A stretch of DNA of 64,000 nt from Candidatus Opimibacter skivensis. GTDB lineage: Bacteria > Bacteroidota > Bacteroidia > Chitinophagales > Saprospiraceae. The notes below the pieces were generated by a model. It saw nothing but the letters and a program-made list of their open reading frames with translations, did not search any database and had not been told where the DNA came from. Numbering within the stretch: position 1 is the stretch's first letter; every line of letters starts with the position of its first letter. The stretch spans positions 124,001 to 188,000 of the forward strand of contig JADKGY010000008.1 in NCBI GenBank assembly GCA_016722045.1, in the 5' to 3' direction. This document shows, one piece after another, positions 56,188 to 64,000 of this stretch. The translations under genes and the position numbers were made by a program.

Positions 56188-56682
56188 ATGCAGAAGCAGA
56201 TCATTTTTGTTATGGGTGTTTCCGGTTCGGGTAAAACGACGATTGGGCAAATGCTTGCTGACAAACTCGGAATTCCATTTTTTGATGGTGATGATTATCA
56301 TCCTGTAGAAAATGTTGCGAAGATGCGGGATGGAATTCCTCTTGATGATGCGGATAGATATTCATGGTTAAAACAATTGCATGGTATTGCTTCGGAGGGT
56401 ATAAAGCAGAATGGAGGAGTGATAGCATGTTCGGCATTGAAAGAATCTTATCGTAAAATACTGATTGAAGGAATTGAGGGTCATGTCCGATGGATTATTT
56501 TGGAAGGCACTTTTGATCTTATCAAAGAGCGCCTGGAGAAGCGGCGGGATCATTACATGCCAGTAAAACTTCTGACATCGCAATTTGATGCATTGGAAAT
56601 ACCATCATATGCAATTAGCGTTTCTATCGAGTCAACACCGGAAACTATTGTAGAAAATATAATCAACGAACTTGAATACTGA
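56188..56682 (+). CDS. gntK: gluconokinase
   Basis: A 164-residue P-loop kinase that phosphorylates D-gluconate to 6-phosphogluconate. The Walker A motif GVSGSGKTT is at residues 10-18; FFDGDDYHPVENVAKMRDGIPLDDADRYSWL is the substrate-binding region, and CSALKESYRKIL and ERLEKRRDHYMPVKLLTSQFDALE complete the GntK signature. It is cytoplasmic. It overlaps the permease gene by 11 bp, forming a gluconate utilisation unit. Confidence 0.95.
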   Translation: MQKQIIFVMGVSGSGKTTIGQMLADKLGIPFFDGDDYHPVENVAKMRDGIPLDDADRYSWLKQLHGIASEGIKQNGGVIACSALKESYRKILIEGIEGHVRWIILEGTFDLIKERLEKRRDHYMPVKLLTSQFDALEIPSYAISVSIESTPETIVENIINELEY

Positions 56683-58012
56683 GCTTTTACTCGCGGTCCT
56701 TGCCGGAATAGCACTACTGCTTGTGCTTATTCTCTTTGTGCGCCTCCATGCATTTCTCGCATTGTTGATTACCAGTGTGACAGTCGGCTTGCTTGCAGGG
56801 ATGAATGGTGCAGAGATAGCCGATACGATACAGAAGGGCATGGCGAGCACGCTTGGATTTGTAGCAACGGTTGTGGGTCTTGGGGCGATGTTTGGTTCCA
56901 TCCTTGAAGCATCAGGTGGTGCAGAAGCGATTGCCAAATCATTGATCTCAACTAATCAAACGCAACGAGCACCCTGGACGATGATGATCACAGGGTATAT
57001 TGTTTCTATTCCTGTGTTTTTTGATGTAGGATTTATTATTCTGATACCACTGATCTATGGATTGCAACGACGAAGTGGAAAATCGATACTTGCATTTGCG
57101 ATTCCATTGCTGGCGGGCCTTGCCGTGACACATGCGTTTGTGCCACCTACGCCGGGACCGGTGGCTGTTGCAGGGATTCTGGGTGCAGATTTAGGAACAG
57201 TGATATTAGTTGGATTGCTTACAGGATTTCCTGCTGCAGTTGTTGGAGGAATACTATGGGGAAAATTTATTTCACGTCGGATTTTTATAGCAGCTCCGGA
57301 AATAAAGGATGAGGAAAATGAAATGAATGTACCGCCGGTGTGGATGTTTCTCATGTTGATCATTATTCCACTTGCTTTGATTATTGCAAATACAATCATT
57401 GAACGACTTGTGAAAAGTGGAGTGCAGAACATTGACCTATTGAACAAAATATTTGCACTGATTGGTCATCCTTTCGCTGCATTGATCATTGCAAATCTTC
57501 TGGCCTGGTATCTACTGGGCATACGCAGAGGAATGAGTCGTGAAAAACTTTTGGAAATCACGACGCGATCATTGACACCAGTGGGGATGATCATCTTGCT
57601 CATCGGTGCAGGTGGTGTATTTAAACAAGTGCTTGTGGATACGGGTAGTGGTGAGATGCTGGCGCGATCAATGACTTCGTTAGGTATACCTGCGTTTTTG
57701 TTTGCATTTATCACGGCTGCTATTATCCGGATACTACAGGGTTCTGCTACGGTGGCAATGATTACGTCTGCAGGATTGACTGCTCCTCTTCTGATTGGCC
57801 TGGGTTTAAGAGAAGTTCAGCTCGCCAGTATTGTTATTGCCATTGCAAGTGGGGCTACGTTTATGTCACATGTCAATGACAGTGGGTTTTGGCTTGTCAA
57901 ACAATATCTCGGATTGACAGAGAAGCAGACTTTTCATTCATGGACGGTGATGACGATGTTGGTGGGTATTACTGGATTGATTGGGGCGGGATTGATTTAC
58001 TACCTGGTGTGA
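56672..58012 (+). CDS. gntT: gluconate:proton symporter (GntP family)
   Basis: A 446-residue membrane protein with about 12-14 helices. Family motifs include LGFVATVVGLGAMFGSILEASGGAEAIAKSL, IPVFFDVGFIILIPL, and GSATVAMITSAGLTAPL near residue 370. It starts at TTG 56672 inside the end of gntK (11-bp overlap), so translation is coupled. It imports gluconate or a related aldonate for the kinase; other GntP members move idonate, fructuronate or glycerate, so the precise substrate is inferred from the kinase. Confidence 0.92.
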   Translation: MNTELLLAVLAGIALLLVLILFVRLHAFLALLITSVTVGLLAGMNGAEIADTIQKGMASTLGFVATVVGLGAMFGSILEASGGAEAIAKSLISTNQTQRAPWTMMITGYIVSIPVFFDVGFIILIPLIYGLQRRSGKSILAFAIPLLAGLAVTHAFVPPTPGPVAVAGILGADLGTVILVGLLTGFPAAVVGGILWGKFISRRIFIAAPEIKDEENEMNVPPVWMFLMLIIIPLALIIANTIIERLVKSGVQNIDLLNKIFALIGHPFAALIIANLLAWYLLGIRRGMSREKLLEITTRSLTPVGMIILLIGAGGVFKQVLVDTGSGEMLARSMTSLGIPAFLFAFITAAIIRILQGSATVAMITSAGLTAPLLIGLGLREVQLASIVIAIASGATFMSHVNDSGFWLVKQYLGLTEKQTFHSWTVMTMLVGITGLIGAGLIYYLV

Positions 58013-58347
58013 TAGGGGGATAAAAATAATTAACCCTTTTCGTCACCGAATCAATTGCTTAGGAAATGTAACACTTGGCAAAGACATACTTGGATATGTA
58101 TTCCAAATGGTGATACCCGGTCTAAAGGCCTTTATGATTTCAAAACCTATCAACTATTAATCGGATTACTGTTAATCAAAGCCTAATAGCCCTTCAATGG
58201 TGTAAACAAAAGCCCACCAGAACACTCTATTAATTATCCTGTTCGACATGGGATTCGGCACGTTCGGAGTAATCAATAGTTAAATAAAGTACGAATAGCC
58301 CTTACTTTGTTGTTATAGGGAAGAACAGATTAAAAGACCTGAAAAAA
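58013..58347. other. intergenic region upstream of the small cytochrome cluster
   Basis: A 335-bp gap between the gluconate permease and the first haem lipoprotein. I see no ORF, tRNA or strong hairpin. A TTACTTTG sequence near 58303 loosely resembles a -7 box at a plausible distance from the start at 58348, without a convincing -33. Confidence 0.4.
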
Positions 58348-59130
58348 ATGACTGAGGTATCAAAAAAACAGGGGGCTAAGTATATTCTGGCGAGCATATT
58401 GTTTGCGGGATTTGTAGTCCTACTCATTCCTTCCTGTGTGCATGAACCATTAATCACGCCGATCGATAACCCGGTGGATACGACCGGCAATCCAGTCGAT
58501 ACAACCGGCAACCCGGTGGATATCTCCACAGGGACACCTTGTGACCCTAACGTTGTCTATTTCACTAAAGACATTTTACCACTATTTATTTCCACATGTG
58601 CTAAAAGTGGGTGTCATGATGCCAATTCGCATAGAGAGGGTATCGTCATGGACAATTTCCAGAATGTGATCGGAAGCCGGATCATCAAGACCAATGATGC
58701 CAACAATTCGAAATTAATTAAAACCATTAAAGCTACAGGCGGAGAAGAAAGGATGCCACCATCACCGGCACAACGATTCACTACAGATCAGATAGCGCTT
58801 ATATCAAAATGGATCAATCAGGGAGCCAAGGATCTGACATGTGATGAAAATGCAGGACAGTGTGTCACTACAAATGTATCGTATGCAGGATTTGTAGCAC
58901 CATTGCTTTCAACATACTGTGTAGGCTGTCATTCCGGAGGAGCGCCATCAGGTGGGGTCTCACTCAGCACATATGCCCAGGTAAAAGCAATGGCCACATC
59001 AGGCAGATTATATGGATCGATAGCATGGTCAACAGGATTTAAAACCATGCCAAAGGGATCAGCGAAATTGTCACAATGCAGTATTAATAAAATAAAAGGA
59101 TGGATCGATGAAGGAGCAAACAATAATTAA
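58348..59130 (+). CDS. c-type cytochrome lipoprotein with two haem sites
   Basis: 260 residues. The signal peptide ends in a lipobox (LLIPSC), so it is membrane-anchored by lipid. A 7-residue tandem linker (NPVDTTG) follows. The first domain binds haem through CAKSGCH, a CX4CH motif with two extra residues (near residue 88); the second has a regular CVGCH (near 194). Each domain ends with an E/QGA-type helix (WINQGAKD, WIDEGANNN), a mark of the Bacteroidota/Planctomycete-type mono-haem cytochromes. Met residues in RMPPSP and KTMPKG are candidate sixth ligands. It overlaps the next gene by 23 bp. Confidence 0.85.
   Translation: MTEVSKKQGAKYILASILFAGFVVLLIPSCVHEPLITPIDNPVDTTGNPVDTTGNPVDISTGTPCDPNVVYFTKDILPLFISTCAKSGCHDANSHREGIVMDNFQNVIGSRIIKTNDANNSKLIKTIKATGGEERMPPSPAQRFTTDQIALISKWINQGAKDLTCDENAGQCVTTNVSYAGFVAPLLSTYCVGCHSGGAPSGGVSLSTYAQVKAMATSGRLYGSIAWSTGFKTMPKGSAKLSQCSINKIKGWIDEGANNN
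58468..58530 (+). repeat. three 21-bp tandem repeats in the lipoprotein linker
   Basis: Units at 58468-58488, 58489-58509 and 58510-58530 encode NPVDTTG, NPVDTTG and NPVDIST. The array forms the flexible linker between the lipid anchor and the first haem domain and could vary in length between strains. Confidence 0.85.
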
Positions 59131-59476
59131 ATTCCTTTTGATAGGAATGGTCGTAATGTCATCATGTTACTATGATTCGGCAGAGAATTTATATCCGGCT
59201 ACTGATTGTGTCACTGCTAATATGAGTTACCAGACGAATATATTACCTATCCTCCAGTTCAATTGCTATGTATGTCACAGCGCGGATGTCAATTCAGGTA
59301 ATGTAAATCTTGAAGGTTATAATCAGGTACTCCTCAGTGTCAACAATGGCAAGCTCCTGGGTTCGATCAAACATGCTTCCGGCTATAAAGACATGCCCCA
59401 GAACGCACCGAAATTAGTAGCCTGTGAAATTGCCAAGGTTGAACAATGGATCAAAGATGGAGCACCGAACAATTAA
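59108..59476 (+). CDS. mono-haem cytochrome lipoprotein
   Basis: 122 residues with a lipobox (MVVMSSC) and one haem motif CYVCH (near residue 54). It is clearly paralogous to the second domain of the preceding protein: both share ANMSYQTNILPIL or NVSYAGFVAPLL before the haem, then a LLGSIKHASGYKDMP or LYGSIAWSTGFKTMP stretch and a WIKDGAPNN or WIDEGANNN end. The Met of KDMP is the likely sixth ligand. The start lies inside the upstream gene, so translation is coupled. Confidence 0.85.
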   Translation: MKEQTIIKFLLIGMVVMSSCYYDSAENLYPATDCVTANMSYQTNILPILQFNCYVCHSADVNSGNVNLEGYNQVLLSVNNGKLLGSIKHASGYKDMPQNAPKLVACEIAKVEQWIKDGAPNN

Positions 59477-59533
59477 CAGGAATGACATGCTTTTCATTTG
59501 CATAAAGCACTACCTCAATTCAACACCAAGACC

Positions 59534-59938
59534 ATGAAAAAAATTCTTATCACACTGATCGTTCTTGCCGTCATCGGGGCAAGCTATGGTTACTATATGT
59601 ACAACAAACCCGTTGAAAGCCTGGAAAATAAAGATGCAGATGTCACCATATCAGCCGATCAACTGATCGCGGATTATGAATCAGACGAAAAGACAGCCAA
59701 TGAGAAATATCTGGGAAAAGTAGTAGTGGTCAGTGGTAAAATAGCAGAAATCACAAACGAAGAAGGAAAGAAAAAAGTAAATCTTGAAACTTCCAATCCA
59801 ATCTCTGCAGTCATATGCGAAATGGAAGAAAATAAGAAAACGGAAAAACTGAAAGCAGGTGACATGGTCAAGGTCAAAGGTATGTGTAGCGGATACCTGA
59901 GTGATGTCATCCTTGTACAATCTGTAGTCGTCAACTAA
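59534..59938 (+). CDS. exported OB-fold (tRNA_anti-like) protein
   Basis: 134 residues from ATG 59534. One N-terminal helix (ILITLIVLAVIGASYGYYMY) serves as an uncleaved anchor or signal. The rest forms an OB-fold of the tRNA_anti-like family: ISADQLIADYESDEKTANEKYLGKVVVVSGKI, a central strand pair, and KAGDMVKVKGMCSGYLSDVILVQSVVV. This family accompanies YceI and cytochrome genes in Bacteroidota and is extracytoplasmic, so nucleic-acid binding is unlikely. It parallels the OB-fold lipoprotein in the large cytochrome cluster. Confidence 0.8.
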   Translation: MKKILITLIVLAVIGASYGYYMYNKPVESLENKDADVTISADQLIADYESDEKTANEKYLGKVVVVSGKIAEITNEEGKKKVNLETSNPISAVICEMEENKKTEKLKAGDMVKVKGMCSGYLSDVILVQSVVVN

Positions 59939-59995
59939 ATCATAAAACATTATGAAGGGAAAAATACCCATTCATAACTTTCTAAAATCTAAAAC

Positions 59996-60547
59996 ATGAA
60001 GAATATCTTTTTTATCGTCATGCTTTTGTCAACACAGTTGGCATTCGGACAAAAATACTTTTCTAAGACAGGAAAGATTTCATTCAAATCAGATGCCTCT
60101 ATGGAAAAAATAGAAGCACAGAACTCTTCAGCCAGCACAGCCCTTGACATCAATAGCGGCAACCTGGAATGGGCCGTACTTATACAGGGATTTAAATTTG
60201 ACAAAGCCCTGATGCAAGAGCATTTCAACGAAAACTACATGGAAAGCGGTACGTATCCTAAAGCTAAATTCAAAGGAAAAATAGACAACATCAGCACGGT
60301 CAATTTCTTAAAGGATGGTGTATACAATGTCACTGCTACAGGTCAACTTGAAATGCATGGCATTACCAAACCGGTCACCACAAAAGGCGTCATCACCGTA
60401 AAAGGTGGTGCGATATCCGCTAAAAGTAATTTTTCAGTCCTGCTCGCAGACTATGGAATAACGATCCCTAAACTGGTGGCCGACAATATTTCCAAAACCG
60501 TTGATATCACTGTTGATGTAAGTTACCAACTCATGCCAACCGAATAA
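59996..60547 (+). CDS. YceI family periplasmic protein
   Basis: 183 residues with a signal peptide (to about residue 19, AFGQ). The YceI lipocalin-like barrel is recognisable: FSKTGKISFKSDASMEKIEA at the mature start, MQEHFNENYMESGTYPKAKFKG in the middle, and TATGQLEMHGITKPVTTKGVITVKG before the end. YceI proteins bind isoprenoid or fatty-acyl ligands and often sit beside cytochromes. The gene is 57 bp after the OB-fold gene and is followed by a strong terminator. Confidence 0.92.
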   Translation: MKNIFFIVMLLSTQLAFGQKYFSKTGKISFKSDASMEKIEAQNSSASTALDINSGNLEWAVLIQGFKFDKALMQEHFNENYMESGTYPKAKFKGKIDNISTVNFLKDGVYNVTATGQLEMHGITKPVTTKGVITVKGGAISAKSNFSVLLADYGITIPKLVADNISKTVDITVDVSYQLMPTE

Positions 60548-60576
60548 TTTTTATAACAGTCAATATATGATCAGTG

Positions 60577-60612
60577 CCTCTATCATTAATAAACTGATGG
60601 TAGAGGTTTTTT
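60577..60612 (+). terminator. Rho-independent terminator after yceI
   Basis: CCTCTATCAT (60577-60586) pairs over ten positions, one a T-G wobble, with ATGGTAGAGG (60597-60606), with a 10-nt loop, followed by six Ts. It ends the run of genes from 58348; the DUF5777 gene 42 bp later would need read-through or its own promoter. Confidence 0.85.
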
Positions 60613-60653
60613 AATGTTGTACTTTCATTGCAAATAAATAACAAGAGATAATT

Positions 60654-61529
60654 ATGACACTTAATAGCATACTCAGTATTGCCTCCCTTTGCTTAATGAC
60701 TTTATTCGCTTCCGCTCAGGAAAAGGATATGCTATCCATGATAAAAGACTCTGTGATGACCGAGTATACTACCGCCAGTTTTAAGACAGACCGGGTCATT
60801 AATCTGCATTCATTGGAGAATACCGCCGCGGGAAATCTGGATATAAAGATTTCACATCGTTTTGGTTTTTTTAGCGGAGGTGCATATGAGTTATTCGGAT
60901 TAGATCAGGCATCGATCCGTATAGGTGGAGACTATGGAATTTCTAACCGGCTGATGGTAGGTGTTGGAAGAAGCAGCTATGAGAAAACGTTTGATGCTTT
61001 CGCCAAGTTTAAGTTGCTAAGACAATCAAAGGGTGCCAAAAACACACCATTCACACTATGCGCCTTTGGTTCTGTTGCGGTTAAAACGATCAAACCATCT
61101 GACCCAACGCGCGTGAATTTCTTCAGCAGCAAACTATACTACACAGGACAAATCATCATCGGGCGAAAGTTTTCTAAAGCATTTTCCCTCCAGCTATCGC
61201 CTACGATAGTCCATCGTAATCTTGTTGATAAGGCTTCCGAAAAAAATGATGTACTTGCCCTGGGAGCGGGAGCAAGATTTAAGCTAGGCAAGAGAACCTC
61301 GCTCAATGCCGAATATATTTATGTCCTGCCCAATCAACTAGCCCCTGAATACCGGAATTCAGTGAGTATTGGATTTGATATTGAGACAGGTGGCCACGTC
61401 TTCCAGTTACACTTTACCAATAGCACGTCTATGATCGAGAAAGGTTTTATTGCCGAGACGATTGGCGATGTAGGCAACGGGGACATTCATTTTGGTTTTA
61501 ATATAGCCAGGACCTTCAACATCAAATAA
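60654..61529 (+). CDS. DUF5777 family outer-membrane beta-barrel protein
   Basis: 291 residues, signal peptide to about residue 21 (FASAQ). The DUF5777 pattern is present: ENTAAGNLDIKISHRFGFFSGGAYELFGLDQASIRIGGDYGI in segments near residues 55-100, then regular amphipathic strands (RLMVGVGRSSYEKTFDAFAKFKLL, NAEYIYVLPNQLAP) and a final HFGFNIARTFNIK. A 12-strand barrel is likely. The family commonly sits with YceI and cytochrome-type lipoproteins, as here, and has no established role. Confidence 0.85.
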   Translation: MTLNSILSIASLCLMTLFASAQEKDMLSMIKDSVMTEYTTASFKTDRVINLHSLENTAAGNLDIKISHRFGFFSGGAYELFGLDQASIRIGGDYGISNRLMVGVGRSSYEKTFDAFAKFKLLRQSKGAKNTPFTLCAFGSVAVKTIKPSDPTRVNFFSSKLYYTGQIIIGRKFSKAFSLQLSPTIVHRNLVDKASEKNDVLALGAGARFKLGKRTSLNAEYIYVLPNQLAPEYRNSVSIGFDIETGGHVFQLHFTNSTSMIEKGFIAETIGDVGNGDIHFGFNIARTFNIK

Positions 61530-61704
61530 CTGCCCGACACAAAGCACTATAGTTCAGGTAGATTCCGTTTTCGATAGCGCCGGCTAAGGCCTTCTTGAGC
61601 CTTTCATTATTCTTCTTTTCGATGGTATAGCATTGAGTTTATTGAACTGTAAAGTACTATAGGCCTAAGTTCTATATGAACATGTACTTTTACAAAAAAA
61701 AACC

Positions 61705-62139
61705 ATGACAATAAAAAAACTGATCGAACTGGAGAACAAATCAAAAGAAGTATGGGTCATCAGCCCCATGCTCAATTATGATGTTCAGAACAAAGCTTTT
61801 TCTGAACTGGTAAGTGTCAACCTGGGCGAAAAAACGAAATACAGGTACATCGTGCCCGCTACTCCACTGGTAGAGAAAAACCTTGGGCTGTACAAGAAGA
61901 TTTATAAAGTCACAGACCAGGACATTGCCAATAATTTTCTGATCCTTCCGCCATCCGAATTCAATCCTTTCATTGTCGAGTGTGCCATTTATGACGCGTC
62001 GACAAAATGTGTGGCTTGTGCCGCCCCGGCTACCGATGACGGTAATGATGAAGTCATCTGGTTCAATAGTGCTACAGCAAAAGAAATGGCGAAAAGTTTT
62101 AAAGCACTTTGGAAGAAGTATAAGCGCGTCAGCCTTTGA
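61705..62139 (+). CDS. hypothetical cytoplasmic protein
   Basis: 144 residues with no signal peptide or membrane segment. It starts MTIKKLIELENKSKEVWVISPMLNYDV and continues as a compact alpha/beta domain (KYRYIVPATPLVEKNLGLYK, NNFLILPPSEFNPFIVECAIYD, EVIWFNSATAKEMAKSFKALWKKY). The strand-helix pattern recalls the C-terminal sensor-like part of phospholipase-D-like or ArsR-associated proteins, but no catalytic HKD motif is present. I do not recognise the family. It stands alone between the DUF5777 gene and a gene-poor stretch. Confidence 0.6.
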   Translation: MTIKKLIELENKSKEVWVISPMLNYDVQNKAFSELVSVNLGEKTKYRYIVPATPLVEKNLGLYKKIYKVTDQDIANNFLILPPSEFNPFIVECAIYDASTKCVACAAPATDDGNDEVIWFNSATAKEMAKSFKALWKKYKRVSL

Positions 62140-62607
62140 TATTGGCATAGGTATTATCATTTTCTATTCTGTCCTTAACCGGGGATCGAAAACGTAATTG
62201 CACCATTTATATGGCCAAGCCATCAAGGACAAAAAAAGACAACATTCACAGGTCGGGCTCTACACAAGGGAAAAGGAAAAAACCTTCTCTTTCCACCTCG
62301 TCTTTGTCTTATGAAATGGATAAACGATAATTATACTACATCCGGATTAGCTGAATTCCGGAAGGACAAGCCCGGTGAGTTGGTTTGGGATGGTGCGCTT
62401 TCTACGTATCAATCACAGAATGAGTTTAAGGTGTATGTTTTTAAAAAGAAATGATAAAGATTCCATCATTGTGTACTTAAATATAAATAGGCATAACGCC
62501 AATTTATATTTTAGAAAGACGAAGTGTTGACTATGATCAACCCCAGTTCAGTTAATAAACCTATCGACTTACAGCACTTGAGTTATTCACCTTTAAAAAG
62601 CAAGTCG
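62140..62607. other. gene-poor region with two overlapping tiny ORFs
   Basis: A 468-bp stretch. ATG 62211 to TAA 62330 would encode 39 residues, very basic at its N-terminal half (MAKPSRTKKDNIHRSG, then QGKRKKPS), vaguely recalling small ribosomal protein bTHX. ATG 62311 to TGA 62454 would encode 47 residues (MKWINDNYTTSGLAEF to VYVFKKK) in a different frame, overlapping by 20 bp. Neither has a clear promoter. They could be small genes or pieces of a frameshifted one. Confidence 0.3.
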
Positions 62608-63927
62608 TTAATTAGGGCAGGACACAGAGGTTGTTTTTATTGTTCCATTATCATTCATCGTCAGACGCCAACAATTACCGTTTGGTGATTTCATTATAAC
62701 ACCCTTGTCAACATTCTGTATGTAAACATCTCCATTCGTTATTTGAAGTTTAGATGCAGGGGTTTCTGTGCCAATACCAATATTTCCATTCGCGGCAATC
62801 CTCATTCTTTCGTTTGCAGAACCATTATTATCGACACTGGTCATAAATCTGAGTACTCCATTTATATTAGGTGCTGATATAATCAAGCCTGGGCCGGTAT
62901 TGTGTACCTGGCCAAAATCCGCATATCTGTTATTATCGAAATCATATGTTTCTGAATTTTGACTTATGAAAGTCTGGGTGCCCATATCTCCGGCAGACAA
63001 TCCAATTAATGCAGCGGATCGATTGGAGAGGGATGTATTATTTGCCAGTATGTACAATCTGCCATTTCCTGTTGGATCATTTCCCGTGACTGTCAATTTA
63101 TTAGTTGGGTTTTCGGTGCCAATACCCACCTTTCCATCACCTGTTATGCGCATACGTTCAGCGGTTGATAGTGCAGCTCCACCAACAAGAAATTTAATTA
63201 CGGCATCACTTGCATCTGCTCTTAATATTAAGCCTTTTCCAGTGGACAGCAACTGTCCAAAGTCAGCGTATTTATCACCTTCAAAATCATAAGTTTCTCC
63301 GATGTGCTCTAGATAAGTCTTGGAAGTTTCATTGCCGGCCGATAATCCCATATAGACCAGAGAACGATTCGATAGAGATTGGTTATTCAGGTATAAATAT
63401 CCTCTATCATTAAGAGTAGGGTCATCGCCCATTATTGTTAGTTTCTCAGAACCACTATTGGTCCCTATACCTACATTTCCTCCGTTATAGTGAATCCCTT
63501 TTGAATCATCAATCCATTTGTTATCTCCCCCATGAGCAGCATAAAGAGCATACGGAACAGATAATAATTCTGAAGTGCCTAAGTTTTGAAAATTAGATCC
63601 ACCATCACCATCCATTTCAATCTGAATATAGTGATCATTTGCCCCCCAGTTTATTAAAGAGAATTGTCCTGTCGGCGAACCTCCATTGCCTATACCAATA
63701 TTAAACAGCCCCAGCCTATTTGTCAAGACATTGTGAATTTCTTTATACACCACAGTTCCATCTGCAGTTCCGCTACGAATAGATATTTGTAATGCAATAT
63801 TCCTGTTGACCAAAGGATTTCCACTTAAATCTCTGGCTATTCCCTGATAATTGAATGCTTGTGGCGATTGAGCAAAAGCAGAGACACTTAAGAAGGTGTA
63901 TAAGAACAAAATAAATACAGGTTTCAT
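62608..63927 (-). CDS. secreted tail-fibre-like repeat protein
   Basis: 439 residues from the start at 63927, which gives a clean signal peptide (FILFLYTFLSVSAFAQ); a longer frame adds 18 unlikely residues. The first 130 residues (PQAFNYQGIARDLSGNPLVN, LGLFNIGIGNG, ELLSVPYALYAAHGG) are the N-terminal module typical of large exported Bacteroidota proteins. Two related blocks of about 110 residues follow, each with NVGIGT or KVGIGT, SLSNRS, GLSAG, ETYDF, YADFGQ and ERMRI. The last part, NGNIGIGTETPASKLQITNG, is phage-tail-fibre-like. There is no type IX sorting domain. A surface or matrix protein is likely. Confidence 0.78.
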   Translation of the reverse strand: MKPVFILFLYTFLSVSAFAQSPQAFNYQGIARDLSGNPLVNRNIALQISIRSGTADGTVVYKEIHNVLTNRLGLFNIGIGNGGSPTGQFSLINWGANDHYIQIEMDGDGGSNFQNLGTSELLSVPYALYAAHGGDNKWIDDSKGIHYNGGNVGIGTNSGSEKLTIMGDDPTLNDRGYLYLNNQSLSNRSLVYMGLSAGNETSKTYLEHIGETYDFEGDKYADFGQLLSTGKGLILRADASDAVIKFLVGGAALSTAERMRITGDGKVGIGTENPTNKLTVTGNDPTGNGRLYILANNTSLSNRSAALIGLSAGDMGTQTFISQNSETYDFDNNRYADFGQVHNTGPGLIISAPNINGVLRFMTSVDNNGSANERMRIAANGNIGIGTETPASKLQITNGDVYIQNVDKGVIMKSPNGNCWRLTMNDNGTIKTTSVSCPN

Positions 63928-64000
63928 GTTAGTTTGTTTTAATAATTTTAAAAGTTTGTGATGCAGACAGATCGACGACAATGATGGTGATTAAATATGT

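Noticed and set aside
1..64000. tRNA, rRNA and known riboswitches
   Set aside because: I looked for T-loop and rRNA-like segments and common riboswitch cores in the gaps and found none.

Overview
This window looks like the chromosome of a Bacteroidota bacterium, probably of the Saprospiria/Chitinophagia type. The class is my inference. Several features point there: two very large secreted proteins with gliding-motility-associated C-terminal (type IX secretion, type B) domains, a TonB-dependent receptor with an N-terminal carboxypeptidase-regulatory-like domain, DUF4294, DUF1835 and DUF5777 proteins, a ResB-CcsA fusion, TAnnTTTG-type promoters, and few Shine-Dalgarno sequences. A 16-bp parS-like site at 55-70 suggests that the left end lies in the origin-proximal part of the chromosome.

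Layout. 1-4.8 kb: housekeeping genes (two alpha/beta hydrolases, heme A synthase, D-aminoacyl-tRNA deacylase, a MazG-like pyrophosphohydrolase, a PrsW-type protease). 4.9-30.7 kb: the centre of interest. An orphan transhydrogenase alpha subunit is followed by a co-directional cluster: a di-haem cytochrome b, a membrane-anchored ferredoxin-flavoprotein oxidoreductase, four multihaem c-type cytochromes with 23, 94, 34 and 58 CXXCH motifs (209 in total), a predicted outer-membrane beta-barrel, an OB-fold lipoprotein, and a CcsBA cytochrome c synthase. 30.8-41.6 kb: MutY, an ECF-type sigma factor, Ddl, Wzz and RfbA, a type-IX-secreted protein, DUF1835, diphosphomevalonate decarboxylase and DUF4294. 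41.9-46.8 kb: a 1386-residue repeat surface protein and a secreted hypothetical. 47-53.2 kb: an RND efflux operon interrupted by a four-helix-bundle (S23/IVS-like) gene bounded by inverted repeats. 53.3-58 kb: TonB-dependent receptor, gluconokinase and gluconate permease. 58.3-61.5 kb: a second, small cytochrome cluster (two haem lipoproteins, an OB-fold protein, YceI, DUF5777 barrel). 61.7-64 kb: a hypothetical, two tiny ORFs and a tail-fibre-like secreted protein.

How the central cluster could work (inference). Electrons from NAD(P)H would enter the flavoprotein/Fe-S protein, pass through the di-haem cytochrome b in the inner membrane to the 23-haem periplasmic cytochrome, and then to one or more of the giant cytochromes, with the beta-barrel as a possible outer-membrane conduit. 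CcsBA would attach the haems. The three giant cytochromes share a 13-haem N-terminal part and are then built from triheme modules of about 75 residues in a recurring A-B-C order. The largest has nine tandem ABC units of 222-223 residues. Two of the giant genes share a promoter-leader arrangement with structurally conserved hairpins. This is a strong candidate for an undescribed long-range electron-transfer or electron-storage system.
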